Below are positions 9,094 to 18,190 of a stretch of 64,000 nucleotides of DNA, piece by piece. This DNA comes from an uncultured Caulobacterales bacterium (lineage in GTDB: Bacteria > Pseudomonadota > Alphaproteobacteria > Caulobacterales > Caulobacteraceae), in assembly GCA_903900155.1 (NCBI GenBank), contig CAIUMD010000105.1, positions 1-64,000 on the forward strand, in the 5' to 3' direction. A model generated the notes under the pieces. It did no database searches and was not told where the DNA came from. It saw only the letters and a program-made list of their open reading frames with translations. Both the position numbers and the translations under genes were made by a program. Each line of letters begins with the position of its first letter. The first letter of the stretch is position 1.

Positions 9094-9773
9094 CGGCGGC
9101 ATGGATCGTATCGCCTACGCCCTCTACGCGCAGGTCAAGCCGGCAGTGATGTTCGAAGCGGTGGTCAGGGCGCTGCGCAAGACCTCGAAAGGCGTAAAGA
9201 TCGAATAGGCCGAAGCCGGCGCCGCGAAGGTGCTGGAAGCCGACGTCTGCATCTGCACCATCCCGCTGCCGGTGCTGGCCAAGGTCGCCTGGGAGAGCCG
9301 GCGGTTCTGGGAGCAGGACGACTTCCAGTTCGGCGGCCTGGGTTGGACCGACGAGGCCAACGAACTGGTCTGGTATCCCCGCGGCGGCATCGGCGAGAAG
9401 ACGGGCGTCCTGGTCGGGGCCTATTCGATCGGCTTCTCGGGTCCCGACGCCCCGCCGAAATACGCGGCCATGTCGTTCGACGAGCGCTTCGCGCTTTCGC
9501 GCCGGGTGATCGACAAGTTCCACCCCGGTCACGGCAAGGAGCTGACCAAGCCCGTCAGCGTCTCGTGGATGCAGACTCCCTACAGCGAGGGCGTGGCGGT
9601 CGGCTGGAAGGACGAGCAGCGGACCACCGACTATGCCGAGCTCTGCAAGCCCGACGGCGCCTTCTACTTCGCCGGGAAGCACATGAGCTACATCAACGCC
9701 TGGCAGGAGGGCGCGGGCCCCGTCGGCTCATGAGGCCATCAAGCTGATCCAGGCGCGGGTGTCGGCCGTCTAG
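9094..9773 (+). pseudogene. Flavin monoamine oxidase remnant
   Basis: From GGMDRIAYALYAQVKPAV onward the sequence matches the C-terminal half of flavin amine oxidases. It includes CICTIPLPVLAK, RRFWEQDD, LGWTDEANELVWYP and YFAGKHMSYINAWQEGA, the region that holds the FAD near the isoalloxazine ring. The FAD-binding N-terminal half is gone. There is an in-frame TAG at 9206-9208, an apparent internal deletion between PVLAK and VAWES (related enzymes have a longer linker there), and a frameshift at about 9715-9725. After the shift the true end (SAHEAIKLIQARV) is read in another frame to TAG 9771-9773. The gene is not functional. Confidence 0.85.
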
Positions 9774-12700
9774 GCGTCGACCAGACCCACCTTCGCCGAT
9801 AGCGGCAGGCGGATCACGCAGCGTAGCCCCTCGGGCGGGAACTGCAGATCGACCGCGCCGCCCAGTTCGCGCGGCAGGCCTTGCTGCAGCAGGCGCGAAC
9901 CGAACCCTCGGCGGGGCGGCGGGTTGACCGTCGGCCCGCCGATCTCGCGCCAGTCGATCGTCACTGCGCGCTGATCGGCGTCCAGGGACCAACTGACCGC
10001 GACGGATCCGGTCGGCGCCGAGAAGGCGCCGTACTTGGCGGCGTTGGTCGCCAGTTCGTGGAAGGCCATGTTGACCGTGACGGCCGCATTGGGACCCAGC
10101 CTGATGGTGGGGCCCGCTAGCGACACCCGGTCCTGCTCGTCGACGGGCAGGTGGATGCGCACGGTGCGGGCGATCACTTCCTTCAGGTCGGCGCTTTCCC
10201 AGGCGCTGGCGGTCAGCAGTTCGTGCGCGCGCGACAGGGCGTGGATCCGCTCGACGAAGGTGTCGGCGAACGCCTCGGGGCTCTCGGCGTGGCGAAGGGT
10301 CTGGATGGCGATCGACTGCACACTGGCCAGTGTGTTCTTGGCGCGGTGGTCCACCTCGGCCAGCAGCAGCTTCTGGCGCGCCTCGGCGGCCTTGCGTTCA
10401 GTGATGTCCAGCGTGACCCCGGCGATGCGGACGGCGCGGCCTTCGTCATAGGTCGCTCGGCCGCGCGCCATTACCCAGCGCAGGCCCTGGCCGCTATCCC
10501 GGATCCGGTACTCGACTTCCAGCTCGTCGCCCGAGGCGATCGCACGCTGGATCTCGCGGTGACGCCGGTCGCGGTCGTCGGGATGCACATGGCCGATGAC
10601 ATCGTCGTAGTGCTCGAAGGGATCGTCCGGTGCGATGCCGAACAGGGTGCGGCAGTGGTCGGATACGGCGATGCGGCCCGTGACGATGTCCATCTCCCAG
10701 CTGCCGAGGCGTCCGGCCTCGAGGGCGAATTCCAGCTGCTCCTGGCTCTGGCGCAGGGCGACGCGGCCGCGTTCGGCGGCCATCTCGGTTCGCAGGTCCT
10801 GCTCGCGACGAGCCGCCTCGCGACGCTGGCGAGCCAGGCGCACGGCGCCATCGACGCGGGCGCGCAGTTCGCGGGCGCTGAACGGCTTGACCAGGTAGTC
10901 GTCGGCGCCGGCGGCCAGACCCTCGACCCGCGCTTCCTCGCCGGCCCGCGCCGACAGCAGGATGACCAGCAGCCCTTCCAGTTTCGGTTCGGCCCGCAAG
11001 GCTGCCAGCAGGCCAAAGCCGTCCAGCCGGGGCATCATCACGTCGCTCAGCACCAGATCGGGCGGCGGACCGTCCAGCGCGGCTTCCAGGGCCGTCTGGC
11101 CATCCGATACGGCGCGCACCTCGTAGCCGCCGGCCTCGAGCAGGCGCTTGACGTAAGCCAGCATGTCGGCGTTGTCGTCGGCCAGGATTACGCGCGGGCG
11201 GCCTTCGATCAGCGGACTGTCGGCCGCCGCAGGCCCATCCCGTTCGTCGACGTCCGGCAGCCAGCGCAGCGCCTCTGCGACAAAGGCCTCGGCGTGGCGG
11301 CTGGTGTCGACCAGGGTCTCACGGTTCGAGAACTGCTCGCGCGGCAGGTGCGCCGCGCCCAGCGGCAGGCTGACCGTGAAGGCGCTGCCTTGGCCCAGCC
11401 GGCTGGCGACCGACACCCTGCCGCCGTGCAGCCTGACCAGTTCGTCGACCAGCGCCAGGCCGATGCCGCTGCCCTCGTGCGTGCGTCCGCCTTGGCCTTC
11501 GATCCGGTGGAAGCGTTCGAAGACGCGGGGCAGTTGGTCCTCGGCGATGCCCAGCCCACTGTCCTGGACAATCAACTCGACCCGGTCGCCCGCCTGGACC
11601 AGGCGCACCGTGATCCCGCCTTCCAGCGTGAACTTGAAGGCGTTGGAGAGCAGGTTGAGGACGATCTTCTCCCACATTTCGCGGTCGACATTGACCGGCT
11701 GCGACAGGGGCGGACATTCGACGGTCAGGGTCAGGCCGGCGCGCTCGCAGGCCGAACGGAAGTTGCTGGCCAGTTCGGCGGTCAGGCCGGCCAGGTCGGT
11801 GGGCTGGAAGACGGCGCGCGAGCGCCCGGCCTCGACGCGCGAGAAATCCAGCAGCGAATTGACCAGCTTGAGCAGGCGCAGGGCGTTGCGGTGCGCCACG
11901 GTCAGGCGCTCGCGCTGGCCCGCCGGCAGATCGTCGTCCGACTCCAGGGCGTCCTGGATCGGACCCAGCATCAGCGTCAGCGGCGTGCGGAACTCGTGGC
12001 TGACGTTCGAGAAGAAGGCGGTCTTGGCCTGGTCGATGGCAGCCAGCATCTCGGCGCGCTGACGGGCTTCTTCATAGCCGCGCGCGCTGGTCAGACCCGC
12101 ACTCAGGGCGGCCGCCAGCAGGTCGAGGAAGCCGCGATAGGCCTCGTCCAGAGGCAGGCGTGGGCTGGTCCCGACCATCATCAGGGCCGGAGGGCGCGGC
12201 GTGTCGGGCGCCGTGATCACGAAGACGAGCCCGGTGTGCGGCGCTTCCTCGTAGGGCCCACGCGTGGCGGCGTCGGCGGGAAGGGGGACAGTGATCGCCT
12301 CGCGTGCGCTGGTTAGGTCGGCCGGCCACAACGTCTCGGCGTCTTCCGATATCACCGGCGGCGCGATCGGATCGTCGGGCTTGACGCCGACGGATCCCGC
12401 CAGGCGATAGCATCCGTCCTGCGCGTCCAACTCGTAGAGCAGCACGAATGGCAGGTCGAAGGCGTGGTCGTCCAGGACCGCCAGTGCGTTGTTGAAGACC
12501 TGCCGCGTGGTGCGCACCTCGCCCAGGCTGGCGTTCAGGTCGCGCAGCGCCCGCGCGCGGCGCTCGGCAAGCATGCTGGCGGTGGTCTCGGTGACCGGAT
12601 GGAACAAGCCGCCGATGCCGCTCTCGTCGCGGATCGGGCTCAGCGAGAACGTGAAGAAGGTCTCCTCCAGATAACCGTTGCGGAACAGGAACATCCGCTG

Positions 12701-13060
12701 GTTCTCGAGGAACGAGGTCTCGCCGCCCAGAGCGTTGTGGAACGGCTGGCCGATCGCCGGCCAGGCCGAGGCCCAGGTCTTGGTGTAGGGCTCGCCCAGC
12801 GCTTGCGGGTGCGCGGCGCCGCAGACCACACGGTAGCCGTCATTGTAGATCTGGCAGTGCTCGGGCCCCCAGATGATGTTGATCGGGAAGTTCGAGGCCA
12901 GGCACAGGCTGACCGTAGTGCGAAGGCTCTGCGACCAGCCGTCGATGGGGCCCAACGGTGTCTTCGACCAGTCGGTCTGGCCGATCAGTCGCGCCATCTC
13001 TCCGCCGCCCGACAGGAAGGCGGAGTCGTTCGCGACCGAGGCGCCGTTGCGACTGCTCAT
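9770..13060 (-). CDS. Hybrid sensor kinase: HisKA kinase, receiver and HWE kinase
   Basis: A 1096-residue soluble signalling protein with no clear membrane segment. In order: N-terminal PAS-like sensor (about 25-165), GAF-like region (about 185-320), HisKA with phospho-His in FFSNVSHEFRTPL (about 354), HATPase with NLLSNAFKFT and the DSGLGIAEDQ G-box (about 460-570), a receiver with phospho-acceptor Asp in LVLSDVMMPRLDG (about 672) and the Lys in DDYLVKPF, a second PAS (about 770-877), and an HWE-type kinase (DHRAKNTLASVQSIA, His about 903; HELATNAAKYGAF). HWE kinases are frequent in alphaproteobacteria. The end overlaps the last stop of the convergent pseudogene by four bases. The signal and output partner are unknown. 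Confidence 0.92.
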   Translation of the reverse strand: MSSRNGASVANDSAFLSGGGEMARLIGQTDWSKTPLGPIDGWSQSLRTTVSLCLASNFPINIIWGPEHCQIYNDGYRVVCGAAHPQALGEPYTKTWASAWPAIGQPFHNALGGETSFLENQRMFLFRNGYLEETFFTFSLSPIRDESGIGGLFHPVTETTASMLAERRARALRDLNASLGEVRTTRQVFNNALAVLDDHAFDLPFVLLYELDAQDGCYRLAGSVGVKPDDPIAPPVISEDAETLWPADLTSAREAITVPLPADAATRGPYEEAPHTGLVFVITAPDTPRPPALMMVGTSPRLPLDEAYRGFLDLLAAALSAGLTSARGYEEARQRAEMLAAIDQAKTAFFSNVSHEFRTPLTLMLGPIQDALESDDDLPAGQRERLTVAHRNALRLLKLVNSLLDFSRVEAGRSRAVFQPTDLAGLTAELASNFRSACERAGLTLTVECPPLSQPVNVDREMWEKIVLNLLSNAFKFTLEGGITVRLVQAGDRVELIVQDSGLGIAEDQLPRVFERFHRIEGQGGRTHEGSGIGLALVDELVRLHGGRVSVASRLGQGSAFTVSLPLGAAHLPREQFSNRETLVDTSRHAEAFVAEALRWLPDVDERDGPAAADSPLIEGRPRVILADDNADMLAYVKRLLEAGGYEVRAVSDGQTALEAALDGPPPDLVLSDVMMPRLDGFGLLAALRAEPKLEGLLVILLSARAGEEARVEGLAAGADDYLVKPFSARELRARVDGAVRLARQRREAARREQDLRTEMAAERGRVALRQSQEQLEFALEAGRLGSWEMDIVTGRIAVSDHCRTLFGIAPDDPFEHYDDVIGHVHPDDRDRRHREIQRAIASGDELEVEYRIRDSGQGLRWVMARGRATYDEGRAVRIAGVTLDITERKAAEARQKLLLAEVDHRAKNTLASVQSIAIQTLRHAESPEAFADTFVERIHALSRAHELLTASAWESADLKEVIARTVRIHLPVDEQDRVSLAGPTIRLGPNAAVTVNMAFHELATNAAKYGAFSAPTGSVAVSWSLDADQRAVTIDWREIGGPTVNPPPRRGFGSRLLQQGLPRELGGAVDLQFPPEGLRCVIRLPLSAKVGLVDA

Positions 13061-13215
13061 GAACAGGTCTCACGAATGACCGTGGAGGGAGCGTATCGGG
13101 CGGCTCTAGCGCGGGCAACGCTCCAGGCGAGCAGTGACGCGGGCTCCCTCGCTGCGAGCATGGCAATGGCAGTCAAACACGGCGGCTTTGCTGGGATTTT
13201 CAGGCGTTTAGGCAC

Positions 13216-13246
13216 GGCCTCCTGCGACCACAGGTCGCAGGAGGCC
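13216..13246. terminator. Perfect 14-bp hairpin
   Basis: GGCCTCCTGCGACC (13216-13229) pairs perfectly with GGTCGCAGGAGGCC (13233-13246) around a three-base loop. There is no strong T-run on either side, so it may be a terminator for a short leftward transcript or an RNA-stability element. Confidence 0.5.
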
Positions 13247-13261
13247 ACCCGGCGACCGACC

Positions 13262-13468
13262 CTAGAAGTCGGCGAGATCGTGAACCGCACCGTGCGCGGC
13301 GGGGCCGGACGGAAGCTGGCGGGCCGAGACGTTGACCAGCAGGCCGTCGAACGGCTCATGATCCCTTATCGAGAAAGCAGATCGCTCACCGCGCTCGGTG
13401 AACGCGGCGGTAAGCGGGATGTATTCTCTTGTTTCCCCGATCAGGGCGCGATGGCGGCAATGCACCAA
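13262..13468 (-). CDS. Possible small hypothetical protein (68 aa)
   Basis: A short frame starting at TTG 13468 encodes a soluble peptide with REYIPLTAAFTERGERSAFS and LVNVSARQLPSGP. No family is recognised and there is no ATG or clear ribosome site. The only support is that a perfect hairpin starts 16 bases after its stop codon in the direction of reading. It may equally be chance coding in GC-rich DNA. Confidence 0.2.
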   Translation of the reverse strand: MVHCRHRALIGETREYIPLTAAFTERGERSAFSIRDHEPFDGLLVNVSARQLPSGPAAHGAVHDLADF

Positions 13469-13710
13469 GCGCGCTCATCTGTTCCAATTCGAGCATCGTC
13501 AAACTGCGAACGATGGCGTCGCCTGGCGCGCGAAGGGCGGGCGCCCCGATGTCCGGGCGCCCTCAGGGTCTCGGGCGTGAAGTTTTGATGAAATCGACAG
13601 CCGGTCGCTGAGGTCCCTCCTGGGAGCGTCGTTGAGGCCGTCGGGGGCGTGGGTCGAGCGAGCACGCTCGGCTCCCCCGCCGTCGCAACAACGACCTGGG
13701 GATACTGCGG

Positions 13711-16482
13711 ATGATCGGATTCAATACGAAGGGCGGCCGCGCGCGCCACACGGCCTGGCTGATGACCAGCTGCGCCGCCATCGGCCTGTTCTCGGCCACG
13801 GGGGCTCAGGCCCGGCAAGCCGCCGAAAACGCCCAGATCGACGAGATCGTCGTTACCGGCAGCTACCGCCGCAGCCTGGAAAAGGCCGTGGACATGAAGC
13901 GCGACGCGATCGGCTTCTCGGACTCGATCGTCGCCACCGACGTCGCCAACTTCCCCGAGCAGAACCTGGCCGAAGCGCTGCAGCGCATGCCGGGCGTGAC
14001 CATCGAGCGCAACAAGGGCCTGGGCGGCCGCGTCAGCGTCCGGGGCCTGCCCAGCGAGTTCACCTTCGTCACCATCAACAAGCTGGCCACGGCTTCGGGC
14101 AGCGGCGGTCGTGACGTCGAGTTCGATATCTTCGCCTCGGAGATCATCCAGCAGGTCACTGTCCAGAAGTCGCCGCGCGCCTCGGATGAAGAGGGCGGCA
14201 TCGCCGGTTCGGTGAACATCTCGACCGCGCGTCCGTTCGATTATAGCGGCCGCAAGCTGGTGGCCTCGGCCGAAGGCGCCTACAATTCGATCTCGGAAAA
14301 GACCGACCCGAAGGTCTCGTTCCTGGCTTCGGACACCTGGGGCAACTGGGGCGGCCTGGTCTCGTTCTCGGCCGCGCGCCGTTCGAACCGCACCGACTCC
14401 AACTCGGGCATCAACTTCCGCCCGATGTTCCGCTTCTCCGAAGCGGGCGGCACGCGCGCCGCCCAGGCCGCGTCGGTCCTGGCCCGGGACGCCGGCGTGA
14501 TCATCAAGAGCAATACCAATCGCGATGAGACCGGCCGCATCATCTTCCAGGACAAGGTCGGCGACCGCGCCTATTTGAACACCCAGGACCAGTGGGGTGG
14601 CACCGCCTCGCTGCAGTACAAGCCGTCGGCCAATTTCGACATCGCCTTCGACCTGATGGTCGGTGCGTTCAACGGCACGGAAGACCAGTATGACGCGGCG
14701 GCCTATTCGGCCTCGAGCCGCAGCACGTTGGAGACCATCCACGAGTACGACAAGACGACCCTGTCGCAGTACGGCATGGTCGTGCTGCGCGACGTCTCCT
14801 ACACCGCGACCCAGCATGAGATGCTCAGCAAGGAGCAGATCAACAAGACCGACTATGTCCAGTTCGGCAGCGAGTTCAACTGGCACGGCGAGACCTGGAA
14901 GCTGCACGGCCTGGCCGGTTATTCGGGCGCCAGGAAGACCCTGGACTACTCGAACCTGAAGCACGTGGCCTACGCCCCGTCGCGCACCCGCTGGACGGAA
15001 AAGGGCGGCGAGACCGTCAAGAGCGCCAACCCGGCCTCGATCGACATGTACAATTCGCCGTCGAAGTACCTGTTCGAGGCCTATGAGACGACCCTCGAAA
15101 AGATCACCGACGACAAGTACGCCGCTCAGGTCGATTTCACCAAGGAGTTCGCCTTCAGCTTCTTCCCGGCGCTGAAGACGATCCAGGTCGGCGCACGCTA
15201 CACCGACAAATCGAAGCAACGCCAGTACGGCGCGCTGAACATCCAGGGACCGAGCGCGGGCAGCACCGCCTGGCTCAACACCCGCACCATGGCCGACAGC
15301 CCACTGACCCCGATCGGTGACCTGGTGCCCGGCGGCGATTACAGCATCCGCGACATCACCTGGAGCCAGATCTCCAACGAGTACGCGCGCAAGACCTTCC
15401 GCTATGCCGGCTTCAAGACGCCATTCACGCCGGACAACTATTATGAGGTGGGTGAGAAGGTCACCAGCCTGTACGCCATGGCCGACCTCGGCTTCGACGT
15501 CGGTCCGGTGCCGGTCGCGATCAACGGCGGCGTCCGTTATGTCGACACCTCGATCACCTCGGCCGGCTACCACCAGGTCCAGACGCCGACCGGCGGCACG
15601 ACCTACACGCCCGCGCCGGTGTCCAGCGACGGCAGCTACAACAAGCTGCTGCCCAGCGTGAACGTCACCGCCGAACTGACCGACAGCATCATTCTGCGCG
15701 GCGCGGCCTCGAAGACCCTGATGCGTCCGGCCCTGACCGACCTGGCCTACAAGCGCACGGCTAGCTGGAACTCGTTCCGCTTCACCGACGGCAACCCGGC
15801 CCTGAAGCCGACCTTCGCCGAGCAATGGGAAGTGGGTCTCGAAAAGTACCTGCCGGGTGGCGGCCTGCTGGCGGTCTCGTACTTCAACAAGCAGATCCAG
15901 GGCGTCGTTCGCCAGGCTCTGACGGGTACGGTCAAGAACGTCACCAAGTATAACGCCAACGGCACGATCGATGGCGTCTACGACTTCGACGTCTATCAGC
16001 CGGTCAATGCTGACGGCTCGTACAAGGTCACGGGCGTGGAAATGGTCGCCATCGTGCCGTTCGACATCTTGTGGGAGCCGCTGAAGGGCTTCGGCGTCAA
16101 CGCCAACTACACGATCCTGGACAGCTCGCTGACTGGCCAATCGATCATCAAGGTCCCGACCCCGCCGGTGGGCTTGGCCGACAAGGCCTACAACGTCACG
16201 CTCTACTACGAGAACGACAAGTTCCAGGCCCGCGTGTCCTATAATTACAAGGACAAGTACGTCGAAGGCATCGGCTACGAAATGTACCCGATCTGGCGCT
16301 CGGGCTATGGCCAGACCGACATGTCGGTCAGCTACAACGTGAATGACCGCATCCAGCTCAGCCTGGAAGGCATCAACATCACGGACGAAGCCACCAAGGG
16401 CTACACGATGGATCCGTCCTTCCCGACCATGTACGAGAAGTCGGGACGGCGCTTCTCGCTTGGCCTGCGGATGAACTTCTGA
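13711..16482 (+). CDS. TonB-dependent receptor (TIGR01782 type)
   Basis: A 923-residue outer-membrane receptor with a leader of about 33 residues ending GAQARQA, a TonB box (DEIVVTGSYRRSLEKAV, about residues 47-63), and a plug with NLAEALQRMPGVTIER and VSVRGLPSEFT. The barrel ends with SLGLRMNF, a canonical C-terminal Phe. This subgroup is the large Caulobacter/Xanthomonas type linked to carbohydrate uptake. The substrate cannot be told from sequence. It is followed by a hairpin and then by an ECF sigma gene, so it may be a target of that sigma factor. A long open frame on the opposite strand (13441-16140) is codon-bias shadow. Confidence 0.93.
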   Translation: MIGFNTKGGRARHTAWLMTSCAAIGLFSATGAQARQAAENAQIDEIVVTGSYRRSLEKAVDMKRDAIGFSDSIVATDVANFPEQNLAEALQRMPGVTIERNKGLGGRVSVRGLPSEFTFVTINKLATASGSGGRDVEFDIFASEIIQQVTVQKSPRASDEEGGIAGSVNISTARPFDYSGRKLVASAEGAYNSISEKTDPKVSFLASDTWGNWGGLVSFSAARRSNRTDSNSGINFRPMFRFSEAGGTRAAQAASVLARDAGVIIKSNTNRDETGRIIFQDKVGDRAYLNTQDQWGGTASLQYKPSANFDIAFDLMVGAFNGTEDQYDAAAYSASSRSTLETIHEYDKTTLSQYGMVVLRDVSYTATQHEMLSKEQINKTDYVQFGSEFNWHGETWKLHGLAGYSGARKTLDYSNLKHVAYAPSRTRWTEKGGETVKSANPASIDMYNSPSKYLFEAYETTLEKITDDKYAAQVDFTKEFAFSFFPALKTIQVGARYTDKSKQRQYGALNIQGPSAGSTAWLNTRTMADSPLTPIGDLVPGGDYSIRDITWSQISNEYARKTFRYAGFKTPFTPDNYYEVGEKVTSLYAMADLGFDVGPVPVAINGGVRYVDTSITSAGYHQVQTPTGGTTYTPAPVSSDGSYNKLLPSVNVTAELTDSIILRGAASKTLMRPALTDLAYKRTASWNSFRFTDGNPALKPTFAEQWEVGLEKYLPGGGLLAVSYFNKQIQGVVRQALTGTVKNVTKYNANGTIDGVYDFDVYQPVNADGSYKVTGVEMVAIVPFDILWEPLKGFGVNANYTILDSSLTGQSIIKVPTPPVGLADKAYNVTLYYENDKFQARVSYNYKDKYVEGIGYEMYPIWRSGYGQTDMSVSYNVNDRIQLSLEGINITDEATKGYTMDPSFPTMYEKSGRRFSLGLRMNF

Positions 16483-16506
16483 GCCCGCTTGACGCCATCA
16501 CCGGTC

Positions 16507-16536
16507 GCGCTCCCCCCTTCGCCGGGGGGAGCGCTT
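16507..16536 (+). terminator. Rho-independent-like terminator after TBDR
   Basis: GCGCTCCCCCC (16507-16517) pairs with GGGGGGAGCGC (16524-16534) around TTCGCC, starting 25 bases after the receptor stop. Only two T residues follow, so termination may be partial and allow read-through into the sigma factor gene. Confidence 0.65.
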
Positions 16537-16562
16537 CTGCGCGTTCATTCAAGGGGAGCGGC

Positions 16563-17051
16563 ATGAGGGGGCTGCGGGCCGAACTCGTCACGTTCCTGCA
16601 GCGACGCGGTCAGTCGCTGGAAGACGCCGAGGACATCGTTCAGGAGACGTTCGCGCGCTTTCACAGGGCAGGGCACGAGTTGGGCCAGGCCGACGGGCGC
16701 CCGCTGCTGTTCGCCATCGCCAAGAACCTGCTGAAGGACCATTGGAAGCAGGCCAACCGAGAGCGTGCGCGCAACCTCCAGCTCAACGCCGACGATACGA
16801 CCGCCGCGTGGGAGAATGCGCCCAGCGAGGATCCAGCCGCCGATCGCCGCTCGATCGCTCGCCAGGACCTAGCCGGTATCGCCGCCGCCATCCGCGACTT
16901 GCCACCGCGCTGTCGCGACGCCTTCTTGCTGCATCGCTTCGAGGACCTCAGCTATCGTCAGATCGCCGAGCGCTTGGGCGTTTCGGTCAGCATGGTGGAA
17001 AAGCACCTCGCCGAAGCGCTACGACGGCTGAAAGCCGCGCGGGAGACCTGA
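16563..17051 (+). CDS. ECF RNA polymerase sigma factor (FecI-like)
   Basis: A 162-residue sigma-70-family factor of the ECF group. Region 2 contains DAEDIVQETFARFHR (about residues 21-35). Region 4 contains LPPRCRDAFLLHRFEDLSYRQIAERLGVSVSMVEKHLAEAL (about 115-155). It is preceded by AAGGGGAGCGGC and its stop is one base from the following FecR gene, so the two are coupled. FecI-type factors direct transcription of their cognate TBDR after the FecR anti-sigma protein relays ligand binding at the outer membrane. Gene order (sigma, anti-sigma, STN-type TBDR) matches that system. Confidence 0.93.
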   Translation: MRGLRAELVTFLQRRGQSLEDAEDIVQETFARFHRAGHELGQADGRPLLFAIAKNLLKDHWKQANRERARNLQLNADDTTAAWENAPSEDPAADRRSIARQDLAGIAAAIRDLPPRCRDAFLLHRFEDLSYRQIAERLGVSVSMVEKHLAEALRRLKAARET

Positions 17052-17052
17052 G

Positions 17053-18111
17053 GTGTTCCGCTCGCCGATCGTTGTGAAGATACGTCCCGCCGCCAGGAAG
17101 GCCTCAAACGCCAAGATGCTCGACCGTCTCGCCACCTTGTTCGAACGCCACCCGCGCACCGCGGAGGACTGGCTCGTGCGCTTGGGCCGCCCCCAGGTGT
17201 CGCGTGGGGCGCAGGCGGCCTTCGAGCGCTGGCTGTCGGCCGATCCGGCGAACCTCGCCGACTACCAGGCCGCCAAGGACCTGCTGCGCGGGACCCAAGA
17301 CCTGCGCGCCGAACTGCTGGTCGAGCTGAACCTGATCGCCCCCGCGCCTCGCAAGCGCCGCGCCGCTGCCGGCTGGACGCCCGTGGCCCTGGCCGGCGGC
17401 CTGGTCGCCGCCGTGCTGGCCGTGGCCATCGCGCCGGCCCTGCTGACCCGGTTCGAAGATCCGCTGGCCGGCGCGACGACCTATACGACCGCCGTGGGCG
17501 AGATTCGCGACGTGACCCTGGCCGACGGCTCGGTCGTCACGCTGGACACCGCCACCACACTTCGCGCCAAGGTCGACGGCCGCGTGCGCCGCCTGGCCCT
17601 GGAAAAGGGCGCGGCCTATTTCGCTGTGGCCCATGACAAGGCCCATCCGTTCCAGGTCGCCCTGGCCGACCGTCAGGTCGTCGTGACCGGCACCCATTTC
17701 GCCACGAGCCTCCGCGACGGCCGTGCCCGAGTGGAGTTGCTGGAGGGCTCGGTCGAGGTTCGCCAGCCCCGCGCCTCGACCGAGCTCGTCCGTCTCGCGC
17801 CTGGCGACCAGGTCTCGTACCAGGCCGGCGGCGCCGTTCGTCGCGAGGCCCGCATCGATCCGGCCACCGCTGTCGCCTGGCGCCAGCGTCGCCTGGTCTT
17901 CCAGGACGCGGCCCTGTCCGAGGTGCTGGCCGAGCTGGGGCGCTATACCGACGCCAAGATCCGGCTAGCCGACCCGGCGCTGGGCCGCCAGCGTGTCACC
18001 GCCATGCTGCCGTTGGACGGTCGCGGCACGGTCGTCGAGCACGCGGCTCGGGTGCTGCCCGTCACCCTGACCCGCACGGCGTCGAACGAGGTCACCGCCT
18101 CGGCGCGCTAG
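17053..18111 (+). CDS. FecR-type anti-sigma factor
   Basis: A single-pass membrane protein of up to 352 residues. The cytoplasmic N-terminal DUF4880 domain (AEDWLVRLG...GAQAAFERWLSADPANLADY, about 36-75) binds the sigma factor. A TM segment follows (about 112-135), then the periplasmic FecR domain (GEIRDVTLADGSVVTLDTAT, KGAAYFAVAHDKAHPF, VTGTHFATS). At the end is a short STN-like module (LSEVLAELGRYTDAKIRLAD). The start is uncertain: GTG 17053 lies one base after the sigma stop with GGGAG upstream, and ATG 17116 would remove 21 basic residues that are not part of the domain. Confidence 0.9.
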   Translation: MFRSPIVVKIRPAARKASNAKMLDRLATLFERHPRTAEDWLVRLGRPQVSRGAQAAFERWLSADPANLADYQAAKDLLRGTQDLRAELLVELNLIAPAPRKRRAAAGWTPVALAGGLVAAVLAVAIAPALLTRFEDPLAGATTYTTAVGEIRDVTLADGSVVTLDTATTLRAKVDGRVRRLALEKGAAYFAVAHDKAHPFQVALADRQVVVTGTHFATSLRDGRARVELLEGSVEVRQPRASTELVRLAPGDQVSYQAGGAVRREARIDPATAVAWRQRRLVFQDAALSEVLAELGRYTDAKIRLADPALGRQRVTAMLPLDGRGTVVEHAARVLPVTLTRTASNEVTASAR

Positions 18112-18144
18112 GTTCGCGCGACTGTCACGAAGCCGAGCTACCAG

Positions 18145-18178
18145 ACCCCCTGACGCTTTCACCGCGTCGGGGGTTTTC
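18145..18178 (+). terminator. Hairpin with T-run between fecR and TBDR
   Basis: ACCCCC-T-GACGC (18145-18156) pairs with GCGTCGGGGGT (18164-18174) with one bulged T, followed by TTTTCG (T4 including the stem end). It lies 34 bases after the FecR stop and 15 before the receptor ATG. It may terminate the sigma/FecR transcript or attenuate expression of the receptor. Confidence 0.7.
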
Positions 18179-18190
18179 GTCAGTCGTCTT

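Larger units (their letters stand above)
13061..13710. other. 650-base intergenic region
   Basis: This is the only gap over 300 bases. It holds a perfect 14-base-pair hairpin (13216-13246), a weak minus-strand reading frame (13262-13468), and presumably the promoters of the kinase (leftward) and the TBDR (rightward). Just before the TBDR a smaller GC-rich inverted repeat (GAGC...GCTC, about 13655-13672) could shape the leader. No RNA gene or mobile element was recognised. Base composition around 13150-13210 is less GC-rich than the flanks. Confidence 0.6.

Noticed and set aside
10151-12316. Long plus-strand frame opposite the sensor kinase (721 codons)
   Set aside because: It mirrors the kinase codons; there is no ribosome site or recognisable domain, while the minus strand encodes conserved kinase and receiver motifs.
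13441-16140. Very long open frame on the minus strand opposite the TBDR (899 codons)
   Set aside because: It is a codon-bias shadow of the GC-rich receptor gene: composition is dominated by Arg, Ala, Val and Gly, no domain is visible, and the plus-strand frame has all TBDR motifs.
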